Below are positions 8,412 to 17,842 of a stretch of DNA of 64,000 bases, piece by piece. The position numbers were made by a program, and so were the translations under genes. Source of the stretch: Francisella adeliensis. GTDB lineage: Bacteria; Pseudomonadota; Gammaproteobacteria; Francisellales; Francisellaceae. The stretch's first letter is position 1. The number at the start of each line of letters is the position of its first letter. The notes under the pieces are model-generated. The model was not told the DNA's origin and made no database searches. It saw only the letters and a list, made by a program, of their open reading frames with translations. The stretch lies in contig NZ_CP021781.1 in the NCBI RefSeq assembly GCF_003290445.1, positions 1,178,001 to 1,242,000 of the forward strand, read 5' to 3'.

Positions 8412-9560
8412 TTAAACAATAATTTCATCTAAAACCTCGTCTAAAGACTCAATCATACCTTCTATAACTTCATTTTCAAAAGGAAAATTATTAGATGTTA
8501 ATTGTGCTTTTACAAAACCTTCTAATAACAAATGCTGTGCATCTTGTAATGTTAAGCCTCGAGATTGTAGGTAGAATAAAGCATCTTTATCTAATTCACC
8601 AATAGTTGCTCCATGCGTACAGACTACATCATCAGAGTATATTTCAAGTTCTGGTTTTGTATTTATTTCGGCTTTCTTGCTAAGCTGAATATTTTTATTA
8701 CTTTGATAGGCTTGTATTTGCTCAATACCTTCATTTACAACAGCTTTAGCATTAAACCATGCTTTTGAACTACCATTAGCAACACCTTTAAAATTTACAT
8801 TACTATATGTATTTGAAGCATTATGATTAACTAAGAAACAAGTATTTGCAGTAGCAGTATTATTTAAAAGGTAAAGTCCACGCACATCAAACCTAGAGTG
8901 CTCTTTATTTAGGTTTACAGTAAAATCACTTCTTAAAAGGTTATCTTTATTAAGTAAATTAAAACCATTAAACTCAGCAGATTTATCTAAATTTACAAGA
9001 TAATTCGCAGTAGTAATTAAGCCAGAGTTATTATCGTTATCAGCACAATTTGTGAAATTAACTTTAGCTGATTCTGCTACATCAACATCTAAGAAAAGAT
9101 TAATTGCTGACTCTTCTGCTAGATTTACAAAATCAACATCTAAATCTAAACTTGCAAACATTTGCACATTTAACTTTAAAGCTATGTTTGTAAGTTTATT
9201 TTTAGCATTTTCAGTATTAATAAATATAAGGCTTAAATGATCTTTAGTATCTTTAGCTATATTTATCTCAAAATTCTTTGATTTTTCAACAGCAAGTTTT
9301 GACATTGCTCTATTATCTTCATTAAACTCAAGCTCACTGATATGAGTTAGTTTTTTATTATAGTCGATAGCTAAAACACCATCTAAAATAATAATTACAT
9401 TCTCCTCAGTATCAAACTTAAAGCCCTGAAGGTAGTCTTTAGCTTGCTCTGATTCTGTTAGAATCTCACTAATACCATTTTTAGAATATATAGTGCTTAA
9501 ATTAGTATATTTCCAACTTTCTTGTTTAATGCTAGGTAACGCATTTTTATCTATTTGCAT
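8412..9560 (-). CDS. sufD: Fe-S cluster assembly scaffold subunit SufD
   Basis: Component of the SufBC2D scaffold that builds Fe-S clusters in the cytosol under iron or oxidative stress. 382 residues. The N-terminus has KQESWKYTNLSTIY, typical of SufD. The C-terminal core has the conserved SDDVVCTHGATIGELD and LFYLQSRGL segments shared with SufB. It is downstream of sufC by 12 bases and so cotranscribed. It is the last suf gene here; no sufS or sufE follows. Confidence 0.95.
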   Translation of the reverse strand: MQIDKNALPSIKQESWKYTNLSTIYSKNGISEILTESEQAKDYLQGFKFDTEENVIIILDGVLAIDYNKKLTHISELEFNEDNRAMSKLAVEKSKNFEINIAKDTKDHLSLIFINTENAKNKLTNIALKLNVQMFASLDLDVDFVNLAEESAINLFLDVDVAESAKVNFTNCADNDNNSGLITTANYLVNLDKSAEFNGFNLLNKDNLLRSDFTVNLNKEHSRFDVRGLYLLNNTATANTCFLVNHNASNTYSNVNFKGVANGSSKAWFNAKAVVNEGIEQIQAYQSNKNIQLSKKAEINTKPELEIYSDDVVCTHGATIGELDKDALFYLQSRGLTLQDAQHLLLEGFVKAQLTSNNFPFENEVIEGMIESLDEVLDEIIV

Positions 9561-9572
9561 GATTAAAACCTT

Positions 9573-10316
9573 TTAGCCGTTGACCCAAGAATAACCTTTT
9601 TCTTCTAGCTCTAAAGCTAGCTCTTTACCACCAGTTTTGACAATCTTACCATCAGCAAGTACATGGACAAAATCAGGTTTGATGTAATCTAAAAGTCTTT
9701 GGTAATGTGTAATCACCAAGAAACTTCTTTCCTCTGAACGCATGCTATTTGCACCATGAGATACAACTTGCAAAGCATCGATATCAAGACCAGAATCAGT
9801 TTCATCTAGTATCGCTAATTTAGGCTCTAACATCATAAGTTGAAGCATTTCATTACGCTTTTTCTCACCACCTGAGAAGCCTTCGTTTACACCACGAGAC
9901 ATATATTTTTGATCAATTTCAAGAGTTTGCATATTTTTTCTAAGAGTTTTCATAAACGAAATTGCATCAATCTCATCTTCGCCCTTTTGCTTTTTGATAC
10001 TATTAACAGCAGTTTTCAAAAACTGAACATTACTAACACCTGGTATTTCTATAGGATATTGTAAACTTAAAAATATACCAGCGGCAGCTCTTTCTGAGAT
10101 ACTTAAATCATCTATATGCCTGCCATCAAACAAAATTTCACCTTTAATAACCTCATAACCAGCCTTACCTGCAAGCACATTACTTAGTGTACTTTTACCA
10201 GCGCCATTTGGACCCATGATTGCGTGAATTTCACCTTTGTTCATTTTAAGATTTAAGCCTTTAAGAATAGCTTTATCACCAACATTTACATGTAAATCTT
10301 TTATTTCTAATAACAT
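9573..10316 (-). CDS. sufC: Fe-S cluster assembly ATPase SufC
   Basis: ABC-type ATPase that drives conformational change of the SufB-SufD scaffold. 247 residues, full length. Walker A is GPNGAGKST, the signature FSGGEKKRNE, and Walker B LAILDETDSGLDID with the characteristic SufC Asp-Glu-Thr. The switch His is in VITHYQRLL. It is separated from sufB by an unusual 126-base gap containing two palindromes. Confidence 0.97.
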   Translation of the reverse strand: MLLEIKDLHVNVGDKAILKGLNLKMNKGEIHAIMGPNGAGKSTLSNVLAGKAGYEVIKGEILFDGRHIDDLSISERAAAGIFLSLQYPIEIPGVSNVQFLKTAVNSIKKQKGEDEIDAISFMKTLRKNMQTLEIDQKYMSRGVNEGFSGGEKKRNEMLQLMMLEPKLAILDETDSGLDIDALQVVSHGANSMRSEERSFLVITHYQRLLDYIKPDFVHVLADGKIVKTGGKELALELEEKGYSWVNG

Positions 10317-10366
10317 TTTTTATACCTTTAAATTTATATACCTAGTTCCTAGTTTTACTCAACAAG

Positions 10367-10424
10367 ATTCCCATTCATATGGGAATGACCAACAAATAAA
10401 TGATCATCCTCGTGCTTGACACGA
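10367..10424. repeat. two adjacent palindromic intergenic repeats in the sufB-sufC gap
   Basis: ATTCCCAT (10367-10374) pairs with ATGGGAAT (10379-10386) over a 4-base loop. Further on, TCGTG (10410-10414) pairs with CACGA (10420-10424), with flanking ATC/GAT complementarity. On the minus strand the first reads GTCATTCCC...GGGAATC, the form of widespread bacterial extragenic palindromes. They are transcribed inside the suf message and may act as an mRNA processing, stability or attenuation site. No other copy was seen in this window. Confidence 0.55.
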
Positions 10425-10442
10425 AGATCCCCAGCGTATTTC

Positions 10443-11891
10443 TTAACCTACTGCACCTTCTAAACTTACTTCCATAAGTTTTTGAGCTTCAACTGCAAAT
10501 TCTAACGGTAACTTTTTAAATACCTCTTTACAAAAACCATTCACAATCATTGCAATCGCATCTTCTTCTGAGATGCCCCTTTGCTTACAGTAAAATAATT
10601 GGTCATCTGATATTTTAGATGTAGTAGCTTCATGCTCAATTTGAGAGCTATTGCTTTTATTTTCAATATATGGGTAAGTATGAGCTCCACACTTATGCCC
10701 TATCAATAATGAATCACATTGAGAGAAATTACGAGAATTATCAGCATTTGGAGAAATTCTAACTAAACCTCTATAAGCCTGTTGAGCCTTACCTGCAGAT
10801 ATACCTTTTGAAATGATTGTACTTTTAGTGTTTTTACCAAGATGAATCATTTTAGTACCAGTATCTGCTTTCTGAGCATGGCGGGTTAATGCTACAGAGT
10901 AAAATTCTCCAACAGAATTATCACCACGCAAAACTACAGATGGATATTTCCAAGTAATTGCAGAACCAGTCTCAACTTGTGTCCATGAAATTTTAGAATT
11001 ATTGCCTTTGCAGACTCCTCGCTTAGTTACAAAATTATATATACCCCCCTTGCCATCCTTATCACCAGGATACCAGTTTTGCACTGTTGAATACTTAATT
11101 TCAGCACCCTTTAAAGCTACCAATTCAACAACTGCTGCATGAAGTTGATTTTCATCACGCATTGGAGCAGTACAACCTTCTAAATAACTTACATAACTAT
11201 CTTCATCAGCGACTATAAGAGTTCTTTCAAACTGTCCTGTGTTTAAAGCATTTATTCTAAAATAAGTAGAAAGCTCCATTGGACAAGTTACACCTTTTGG
11301 TATATACACAAAAGATCCATCTGAAAATACAGCTGAGTTTAATGCTGCAAAAAAGTTATCGCCTTGAGGCACTACAGAACCCAAATATTTCTGCACTAAA
11401 TCTGGATATTTTTGGATAGCTTCTGAAATCGGACAAAATATAACGCCTGCTTCTGCAAGTTTTTCTTTAAAAGTTGTAACAACTGAAACAGAGTCAAATA
11501 CAGCATCTACAGCTATGTTTTTCACACCAGCTAAAAATTCCTGCTCATGCAAAGGTATACCAAGCTTATTATATGTATCTAAAATTTCTGGATCAACTTC
11601 ATCTAAACTCTTAGGATGATCTTTCATCGATTTTGGTGAAGAATAATAACTAATAGCTTGATAATCTACTTTTTGATAGTCTAAATGTGCCCATTCAGGT
11701 TCAGTCATTTCAAGCCATTTTTGATAACCCTTTAAACGCCATTCTAACATGAACTCTGGCTCATCTTTCTTGGCAGATATAAACTTAATTACATCTTCAC
11801 TAAGACCCACATCTATCGTATCTGTTTCGATATCTGTAGAGAAACCATGTTCATAGTCTTGTTCTATAATTCTGTCTAAGTTTTCACTCAT
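10443..11891 (-). CDS. sufB: Fe-S cluster assembly scaffold SufB
   Basis: Central scaffold protein of the SUF pathway, 482 residues. Conserved stretches include [59 protein letters not shown] and the C-terminal [20 protein letters not shown]. Several conserved cysteines are present, including the one in [10 protein letters not shown]. It is preceded by the Rrf2-type regulator on the same strand with a 37-base gap, a common arrangement for autoregulated suf operons. Confidence 0.97.
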   Translation of the reverse strand: MSENLDRIIEQDYEHGFSTDIETDTIDVGLSEDVIKFISAKKDEPEFMLEWRLKGYQKWLEMTEPEWAHLDYQKVDYQAISYYSSPKSMKDHPKSLDEVDPEILDTYNKLGIPLHEQEFLAGVKNIAVDAVFDSVSVVTTFKEKLAEAGVIFCPISEAIQKYPDLVQKYLGSVVPQGDNFFAALNSAVFSDGSFVYIPKGVTCPMELSTYFRINALNTGQFERTLIVADEDSYVSYLEGCTAPMRDENQLHAAVVELVALKGAEIKYSTVQNWYPGDKDGKGGIYNFVTKRGVCKGNNSKISWTQVETGSAITWKYPSVVLRGDNSVGEFYSVALTRHAQKADTGTKMIHLGKNTKSTIISKGISAGKAQQAYRGLVRISPNADNSRNFSQCDSLLIGHKCGAHTYPYIENKSNSSQIEHEATTSKISDDQLFYCKQRGISEEDAIAMIVNGFCKEVFKKLPLEFAVEAQKLMEVSLEGAVG

Positions 11892-11928
11892 TAGTCACTC
11901 TCTATTATATTTAGTATCTTTATAAAAA

Positions 11929-12342
11929 TTATATTTGATTATTATTTACAACATCATCGATAGATGTTTCAGACAATATTTCTAAGACCTTTTTATTCAT
12001 AGCCTTCCAGTAATTATCAACTGTACAAACTTTTACTGCTGCACATTTCTTCTTTCTCAAATCACAACATTCTGTAACTCGTACATTTTCTTCAACAGCT
12101 TTAACTATATCTAACACTTTTATAGTCTCAGCATTTTTAACTAGTATATAACCGCCATCAACTCCCCTTTTGGATGTTACTATATTGCGATTTGACAAAA
12201 GATTAAGTAGTTTACGAACTGTTGGTAAATTTAACCCAGTTACATCGGAAATCTTCATAGCACTATAAGGCGCTTCTTTATTTTTAGCTATAGTCACCAC
12301 TACTAGCAATCCATAGTCTAATAATTTACTTATCTTGAGCAT
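11929..12342 (-). CDS. Rrf2-family SUF regulator
   Basis: A 137-residue winged-helix regulator of the IscR/Rrf2 family. The HTH covers about residues 25-60 (MKISDVTGLNLPTVRKLLNLL, wing KRGVDGGYILVK). Cluster-ligand cysteines are at 92/93, 100 and 106 (TECCDLRKKKC and KVC), so Fe-S sensing is expected. Its position as first gene before sufB fits the TIGR-type SUF assembly regulator, sensing cluster demand and controlling the operon. A specific operator was not identified in the 136-base divergent spacer shared with trkA. Confidence 0.88.
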   Translation of the reverse strand: MLKISKLLDYGLLVVVTIAKNKEAPYSAMKISDVTGLNLPTVRKLLNLLSNRNIVTSKRGVDGGYILVKNAETIKVLDIVKAVEENVRVTECCDLRKKKCAAVKVCTVDNYWKAMNKKVLEILSETSIDDVVNNNQI

Positions 12343-12478
12343 ATTTTACTCAACTATACCAATTTAGTATCATTTGTAGAATATGATAATATCAAACACT
12401 TAGAATGTAAATTAAAATTTGATTATTCATACCACTTCGACTAGTATCACTAAATATAAATACTAAAAGTTTTCGATT

Positions 12479-13849
12479 ATGCGAATAGCTATATTAGGTG
12501 CTGGCCAACTCGGCATATATCTTACTCAGCGACTAAGTTTAGAACATCAGGTTACCGTTATTGATTTGGATGAGGAAAAATTAGGGTTTATCTCTTCTGC
12601 TTTTGACGTACAAACAATTATTGGTGATGTTACAAAACCGAATATCATGAATGAAGCAAACTTCAAAGATACTGATATGATTATTGCTGTAACATCTAAT
12701 GATACCACCAATATTGCTGTTTGTGATATGGCATATAAACTTTATAAAACACCTTACAAAGTCGCTAGAATTAGAGAAACTGAATATAATAGGTTCCCTA
12801 AATTACTAAACAATATCGACTTAGTTATAAAATCTTTCTTTGAAACAACCAAACAGATAGAACAACTAATATTTCTAGCAGGAGCATACTTTATATCTAG
12901 CTTTTTTGATAAAAGAGTTCAAATTGTTGGAGTTGAAGTAGCAAATAGCTCCCCTCTTGTAGGATTTGCAATAAAAGATATCTATCTAGGGCTTGGTGAT
13001 ATTAAAGTTGATATTATATCTGTCTATAGAGGTGATGATCGACTAGATATAGAAAATACAAAAGTTTTAGTTGAGCCCGGAGATAGGGTTATGTATCTTT
13101 CTGAAAAGGCTTACTCTTCTCAGATATTATCAATTTTCCAACCAACAAAATCAAATATTAGGAAGATATTTATTGCTGGAATTAACCATGCTAGTATCAC
13201 ACTTGCAAAATCTCTTGAAACAAAAGGCTATATCATAAAAATGATTGATCCAAGTGCAAAAAAATGTGATTTAGCTTTGCAAGAACTTTCAAAATCAACA
13301 ATTCTTCATTATAACCCTGTAAACAATAATCTTCTAGTTGCCGAAGGCATTGATGAGGCTGATATGTTTTTTGCACTTACAAATGCCGATGAAATAAATA
13401 TAATGTCATCTATATTAGCAAAAAAGCTAGGTGCAAAAAAAACTATCGCTACCGTCAATAGTTCTGAATACTACTCTATCACAAGAGATATGAACCTAAT
13501 CGACATCTCATTATCTCCACATAGTTTATCTTATGCGACTATCAAAGCCTTTTTGACTCAAGTTGATATGATTACAATGTATGAAATTGAAGGTTCTGAA
13601 GAACACTTAGTAGAATTACGAGTCCACGGTGAAGAAAACATGTCGACGATAATTGGTAAAAAACTCTCAGATGTTAAATTACCGGATGGCATAAAAATCC
13701 TTTCTATCATGAAAAATAATGTTCCTATATTTTTTGATGATAATATAACTGTTGAAGATGGTGATCGGTTAATAATCAAGACTGATGATAAAAATGCTCT
13801 CAACATTCTTGAAAAACTTTTTCAAGTAATGCCACTTTATATAGCTTAA
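12479..13849 (+). CDS. trkA: Trk potassium uptake system regulator TrkA
   Basis: Peripheral NAD(H)-binding subunit that gates the TrkH/TrkG K+ channel. 456 residues with the full duplicated layout: RCK-N (1-120, GAGQLG at 7-12), RCK-C (~140-215), a second RCK-N (~230-350, starting FIAGINHASITLAK) and a final RCK-C. The first dinucleotide site is intact; the second (AGINHAS) is degenerate, as in E. coli TrkA. No trkH is adjacent, which is common. Confidence 0.94.
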   Translation: MRIAILGAGQLGIYLTQRLSLEHQVTVIDLDEEKLGFISSAFDVQTIIGDVTKPNIMNEANFKDTDMIIAVTSNDTTNIAVCDMAYKLYKTPYKVARIRETEYNRFPKLLNNIDLVIKSFFETTKQIEQLIFLAGAYFISSFFDKRVQIVGVEVANSSPLVGFAIKDIYLGLGDIKVDIISVYRGDDRLDIENTKVLVEPGDRVMYLSEKAYSSQILSIFQPTKSNIRKIFIAGINHASITLAKSLETKGYIIKMIDPSAKKCDLALQELSKSTILHYNPVNNNLLVAEGIDEADMFFALTNADEINIMSSILAKKLGAKKTIATVNSSEYYSITRDMNLIDISLSPHSLSYATIKAFLTQVDMITMYEIEGSEEHLVELRVHGEENMSTIIGKKLSDVKLPDGIKILSIMKNNVPIFFDDNITVEDGDRLIIKTDDKNALNILEKLFQVMPLYIA

Positions 13850-13863
13850 AATAATTGCCTATT

Positions 13864-13880
13864 ATACTTAGCTTAAGTAT
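13864..13880. repeat. small inverted repeat between trkA and APC transporter
   Basis: ATACTTA (13864-13870) and TAAGTAT (13874-13880) around GCT. It could be a weak terminator for trkA or part of the promoter/operator of the next gene; there is no clean T-tract. Confidence 0.3.
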
Positions 13881-13917
13881 CATTGATTATTCAAACAAAT
13901 AATATTTTTTTAGTAAA

Positions 13918-15330
13918 ATGAATAATTCTTCAAAAAAAGATAAGATAGGTATAGTTCTTTTAGTTCTACTAATGACTGGAGCTATTGATAATATTCGAAA
14001 CTTACCATCTACAGCAACATCAGGAACATATATATTTTTCTTTTTTGCAGTTGCTATATTATTATTTTTAGCGCCTGTTGCTTTAGTATCTGCAGAGATG
14101 ACAGCTACATATACCAATAAAGGTGAAGAAGGTGTATATGGCTGGGTTAAAAAAGCTTTTGGCCCTAATGTAGCAATGCTTGCTATATGGTTTCAATGGG
14201 TAAATACTTTAATCTGGTTTCCAAGTATCCTAACCTTTTTAGCTGGTACAGTTGCTTATATTTTTAATCCTGACCTTGGGCAAAACATAAAGTTCACGAT
14301 TATTTTTATAACAGTAACTTTTTGGCTACTAACTATTCTTAATCTTAAAGGTTTAAAAGTATCAGCCGTATTTGCAAGTATTTGTACTTTTTTAGGCATG
14401 GTTATACCAATGATCTTAATGGTTATATTTGCAATAATATGGTTAAGTTGTGATCAATGCCATAACCATCTAAACTTCCAAGCAGATAATTTAATTCCTA
14501 ACTTTCACTCAACAGAATCTTGGATGGGCCTAACAGCAATTATTGCATCATTCCTCGGCTTAGAACTTGCTACTGTTCATATTACAAATGTAAAAAAACC
14601 AAAGAAAACTTTCCCTTTAGCTTTATTTATTTCCGTAGTTTTTATAATATTTACAATGGTTTTAGGAGCATTAGCTGTAAGCCTTATATTCCCTCAATCA
14701 GAAATTGATGTTGTGCACGGAACAATTAAAACGTTTAAGATATACCTTGAAGATTTAGGTATCCCTATGTTTTTCTACTATGCTTTAGGAATGATGATTA
14801 TTGTCGGTTCGGTTGGTTCAATGATTAACTGGATGATTTCTCCTGCTAGAGGCTTACTACAAGCGGCAGATGACCATTTTTTACCAAAAATACTTGATAA
14901 GAAAAATAGCCATGATGTTCCGAGTGGCATCCTAATCCTTCAAGCTATTATTATGACTATTATTTGCTTACTTTTAGAGTTAGTCCCCTCTGTGCAAGCA
15001 TACTACTGGCTGCTTACTGCCCTAAGTACTCAAATCTACTCATTAATGTATTTAATGATGTTTATAGCCGCACTAAAGCTTAAATTTACTGATAAGAGAA
15101 CTCAAGATTCTGATGCATTTAGAATACCTGGTGGTAAAATTGGAATGACTACAATTTCAATTGCAGGTATCTTAGGTACTTGTATCTGTGTGATAGTAGG
15201 CTTTATACCACCCGACAATATGTATGATAACCCGTTTGAATTTATTAAAATGCTAGCAATTTGTCTAATCTCTTCTATAATTCCTGTAGTCTTATTTATG
15301 ATTTATCGTAACGAAAAAGTAAACCATTAA
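13918..15330 (+). CDS. APC-family amino acid antiporter, GadC-like
   Basis: A 470-residue inner-membrane protein with about 12 hydrophobic helices. The first helix segment (TGAIDNIRNLPSTATSG) and the next motif (PVALVSAEMTATYTNKGEEG-VYGWVKKAF) are those of the glutamate:GABA antiporter branch of the APC superfamily. Francisella GadC is known to support glutamate import and oxidative/acid stress survival; assigning this gene to that role is inference. The ATG has no Shine-Dalgarno sequence. It is followed one base later by the LysO-type gene, so the two are coupled. Confidence 0.8.
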   Translation: MNNSSKKDKIGIVLLVLLMTGAIDNIRNLPSTATSGTYIFFFFAVAILLFLAPVALVSAEMTATYTNKGEEGVYGWVKKAFGPNVAMLAIWFQWVNTLIWFPSILTFLAGTVAYIFNPDLGQNIKFTIIFITVTFWLLTILNLKGLKVSAVFASICTFLGMVIPMILMVIFAIIWLSCDQCHNHLNFQADNLIPNFHSTESWMGLTAIIASFLGLELATVHITNVKKPKKTFPLALFISVVFIIFTMVLGALAVSLIFPQSEIDVVHGTIKTFKIYLEDLGIPMFFYYALGMMIIVGSVGSMINWMISPARGLLQAADDHFLPKILDKKNSHDVPSGILILQAIIMTIICLLLELVPSVQAYYWLLTALSTQIYSLMYLMMFIAALKLKFTDKRTQDSDAFRIPGGKIGMTTISIAGILGTCICVIVGFIPPDNMYDNPFEFIKMLAICLISSIIPVVLFMIYRNEKVNH

Positions 15331-15331
15331 A

Positions 15332-16256
15332 ATGCTCGAATCTGTTTTATTATTTATAAGTCTACTTATTGGATATTTTTTTTGTAAAATTAACGGTTCT
15401 TCAAAAAATCTAAAAATCATTAATTCAAGCCTAGAAGCTATAGTTGTATCTATTGTTATATTTATGGGTTATAACTTTAGTATTTTTACTCATACAAACG
15501 CTATTATACTAAAGGTTATAGGAGTAGCTACAGCTTACTCTATAGTATTATTTGCTACGAATGTACTAGCGATATGGCTATTATGTAAACATATTGATAT
15601 CAAAGCCAAATTTATAATTCAAAAAGATCCTAAGCATAAAAATAAAATTCTGACATTAATTATTCAGGCCTCTAAATACATAATGTTTCTAATTTTAGGT
15701 TACATAATAGGAGAAATAATAGATATCAATGCTACGCAACAAATTAACAGCATGGTTTATATTTTATTACTTGCCCTACTTTTTATTATTGGAGCACTTT
15801 TAAGGCTTGAGAACATAAATATCATCGAAATTTTTAAAAACAAATATGCAATGATGATTGTAATCTTAATTGTGTTAGCATCTAATTTTATCTGGGATAA
15901 TAATGAATTTTATTACCGGCATTCCCTCTAAACAAAGCATTATGATTAGCTCAGGTTTAGGATGGTACTCACTATCGATGGTACTTAATACTAGTTATTT
16001 AGGAGAGTATTATGGCATAGTGACTTTCCTAATAGATTTTATACGAGAACTTGTAGTTCTTATTACAATTCCTTTGCTAAGAAAATATCTATCTGTTGAG
16101 CTTGTTGGTTATTCTGCAAATACTGCCATGGATTTCTGCTTACCAGTTATTAGAAATAATTATGGAAATAAAGTCGTACCTTTAGCAATATCGATAGGTT
16201 TAATCTTTACGATTATCACGCCGATACTACTAATAATTGAAAATTTTATTTTATAG
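15332..16256 (+). pseudogene. LysO/DUF340-family lysine exporter split by a frameshift
   Basis: Two overlapping frames encode the halves of one protein. The first (15332-15931, 199 residues) carries about six hydrophobic helices of the LysO N-terminal half. The second (15903-16256, 117 residues from an ATG) begins with GIPSKQSIMISSGLGWYSLS, the conserved core that follows directly in LysO. Joined, they give about 300 residues, the normal length of E. coli LysO (YbjE). The second frame lies +1 relative to the first, and the switch must occur close to 15895-15905. It is a true frameshift, a sequencing error or, less likely, a genuine two-subunit version. The gene is coupled to the upstream antiporter. 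Confidence 0.75.
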
Positions 16257-16272
16257 AAAAATATTTGATAGA

Positions 16273-16491
16273 TTATTTACTACGGAATTTGATACGGCCT
16301 TTAGTCAAATCGTAAGGCGTGATCTCTACTACAACTTTATCACCTGTTAATATACGAATGTAGTTTTTTCTCATTTTACCAGAAATATGTGCTGTTACAG
16401 TATGCCCATTTTCAAGTTCAACTCTAAACATTGTGTTTGGTAGTGCTTCTAAAACAACACCTTCCATTTCGATACAGTCTTCTTTTGCCAT
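16273..16491 (-). CDS. infA: translation initiation factor IF-1
   Basis: A 72-residue OB-fold protein that binds the 30S A-site during initiation. The sequence is near-canonical: [19 protein letters not shown] at the N-terminus, then [20 protein letters not shown] and [12 protein letters not shown] at the end. It is a single gene, convergent with the LysO-type gene and with its own upstream region. Confidence 0.98.
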   Translation of the reverse strand: MAKEDCIEMEGVVLEALPNTMFRVELENGHTVTAHISGKMRKNYIRILTGDKVVVEITPYDLTKGRIKFRSK

Positions 16492-16665
16492 TGTGGCTTA
16501 TTCTCCGATTTTAATGATTAATTAAATATAGTTAAAACAGATATATTCTAAAGCATTTATCCAAAAACTCAAATTTTTTGAAAAATAACTTTATATAACT
16601 AAAAGTCCCGCCCTAATTGTTTGCTATAATTAGCTTTAATATTTATTACATTACTTACATTTTTC

Positions 16666-17493
16666 GTGGAAAATATCCTTTTTTTAGAAATTTTTGTGTT
16701 TGTGGTATCCGTTATCGGTGGCACAATAGGCTCAATGATTGGTCTTGGTGGTGCTATAATAATTACACCAGCTTTAGTTACTTTCACAAATATTCCTATA
16801 CATTATGCTATCGGTGCATCTTTAGTTGCTACTATTTGTACATCAACAGCAACATCAATAGTTTCATTAAAATCTCACGGTCTTACTAAAGAGAAGTTAG
16901 GATTATTTTTAGCTATTGGTACAGCTATTGGTGCTATATTTGGTGCAAACTTAGCTTTGAGAATGTCTGCAAAACCGTTATATATAGTTTTTGGCTCAAT
17001 TTTACTTGTCGTTTTAATTCTAAGCTTTAGAAAACGCTCAAATGAAGTTAGTACTAAAGTTCATCCGATGGCTGAAAAACTACAATTAAATGATAGTTAC
17101 ACTATAAAAAACAAGTCTTACAATTATAATATCGAACATCCTATTTGGGGCTTTATAAGCATGTTAGGTGCTGGGTTTATTGGTGGTCTATTAGGTATTG
17201 GAGCTGGCTTATTTAAAGTTATCGCTATGGATAAAATAATGAAAGTACCTTTTAAAGTCAGTGCTTCAACGAGCAATTTTATAATGGGGATCACAGGTTT
17301 TGCAGCTGCAATTATATATTACACATCAAATAGCATAGATCCGACTATCACCGCCTCTGTTGCACTTGGTGCACTTTTAGGAGCGACTATTGGTTCTAAA
17401 GTCATGCCTTTACTGAGTCCAAGCGTACTTAGAACGATGTTTTTTATTGTGGTTTTATTAGCAACTATACAAATGATATCTAAGGGCTTCTGA
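16666..17493 (+). CDS. TauE/SafE-family membrane transporter
   Basis: A 275-residue integral membrane protein of the sulfite/organosulfonate exporter family. It shows the paired repeat typical of TauE: GGTIGSMIGLGGAIIITPAL near the start and GAGFIGGLLGIGAGLFKVIA near residue 170. About eight helices are visible. The best start is GTG at 16666; no in-frame ATG precedes it. Its stop overlaps the start of the DUF1634 gene (TGATG), a pairing seen in many genomes. The substrate is not determinable from sequence. Confidence 0.87.
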   Translation: MENILFLEIFVFVVSVIGGTIGSMIGLGGAIIITPALVTFTNIPIHYAIGASLVATICTSTATSIVSLKSHGLTKEKLGLFLAIGTAIGAIFGANLALRMSAKPLYIVFGSILLVVLILSFRKRSNEVSTKVHPMAEKLQLNDSYTIKNKSYNYNIEHPIWGFISMLGAGFIGGLLGIGAGLFKVIAMDKIMKVPFKVSASTSNFIMGITGFAAAIIYYTSNSIDPTITASVALGALLGATIGSKVMPLLSPSVLRTMFFIVVLLATIQMISKGF

Positions 17494-17762
17494 TGACTAA
17501 AAGCAAACTTTTCTCAATATTGCTAAAATTGAATTTAACAACAGCAGTTATTTTGCTAATAATTGGCCTTATTTGCCACCTTATGTACAGACAAAGCATA
17601 TTAGCCTCTCAAATACTTAATATTGGTATTTTGTATATTATATTAATGCCAGTTATAAGAGTTTTTATGGAACTTGGTTATTTCACAAAAAAAAGAAATT
17701 ACATATATATATCAGTATGCATATCTTTAATTATAGTAATTGCAATAAGTATCGTTTGTTAA
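17493..17762 (+). CDS. DUF1634 membrane protein, partner of TauE-type transporter
   Basis: An 89-residue protein with three hydrophobic helices (about 14-32, 40-56, 70-88), matching small DUF1634 proteins. It is translationally coupled to the upstream TauE-like gene through a TGATG overlap. The conserved pairing suggests a two-component transporter; its actual role is unknown. Confidence 0.8.
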   Translation: MTKSKLFSILLKLNLTTAVILLIIGLICHLMYRQSILASQILNIGILYIILMPVIRVFMELGYFTKKRNYIYISVCISLIIVIAISIVC

Positions 17763-17842
17763 GATAGTATATCTTTCTCAAAAATGTTAATATCTTGATA
17801 ATTAAAATTAATAGACTCTAAGAGCTAAAGACTTATAGAATT

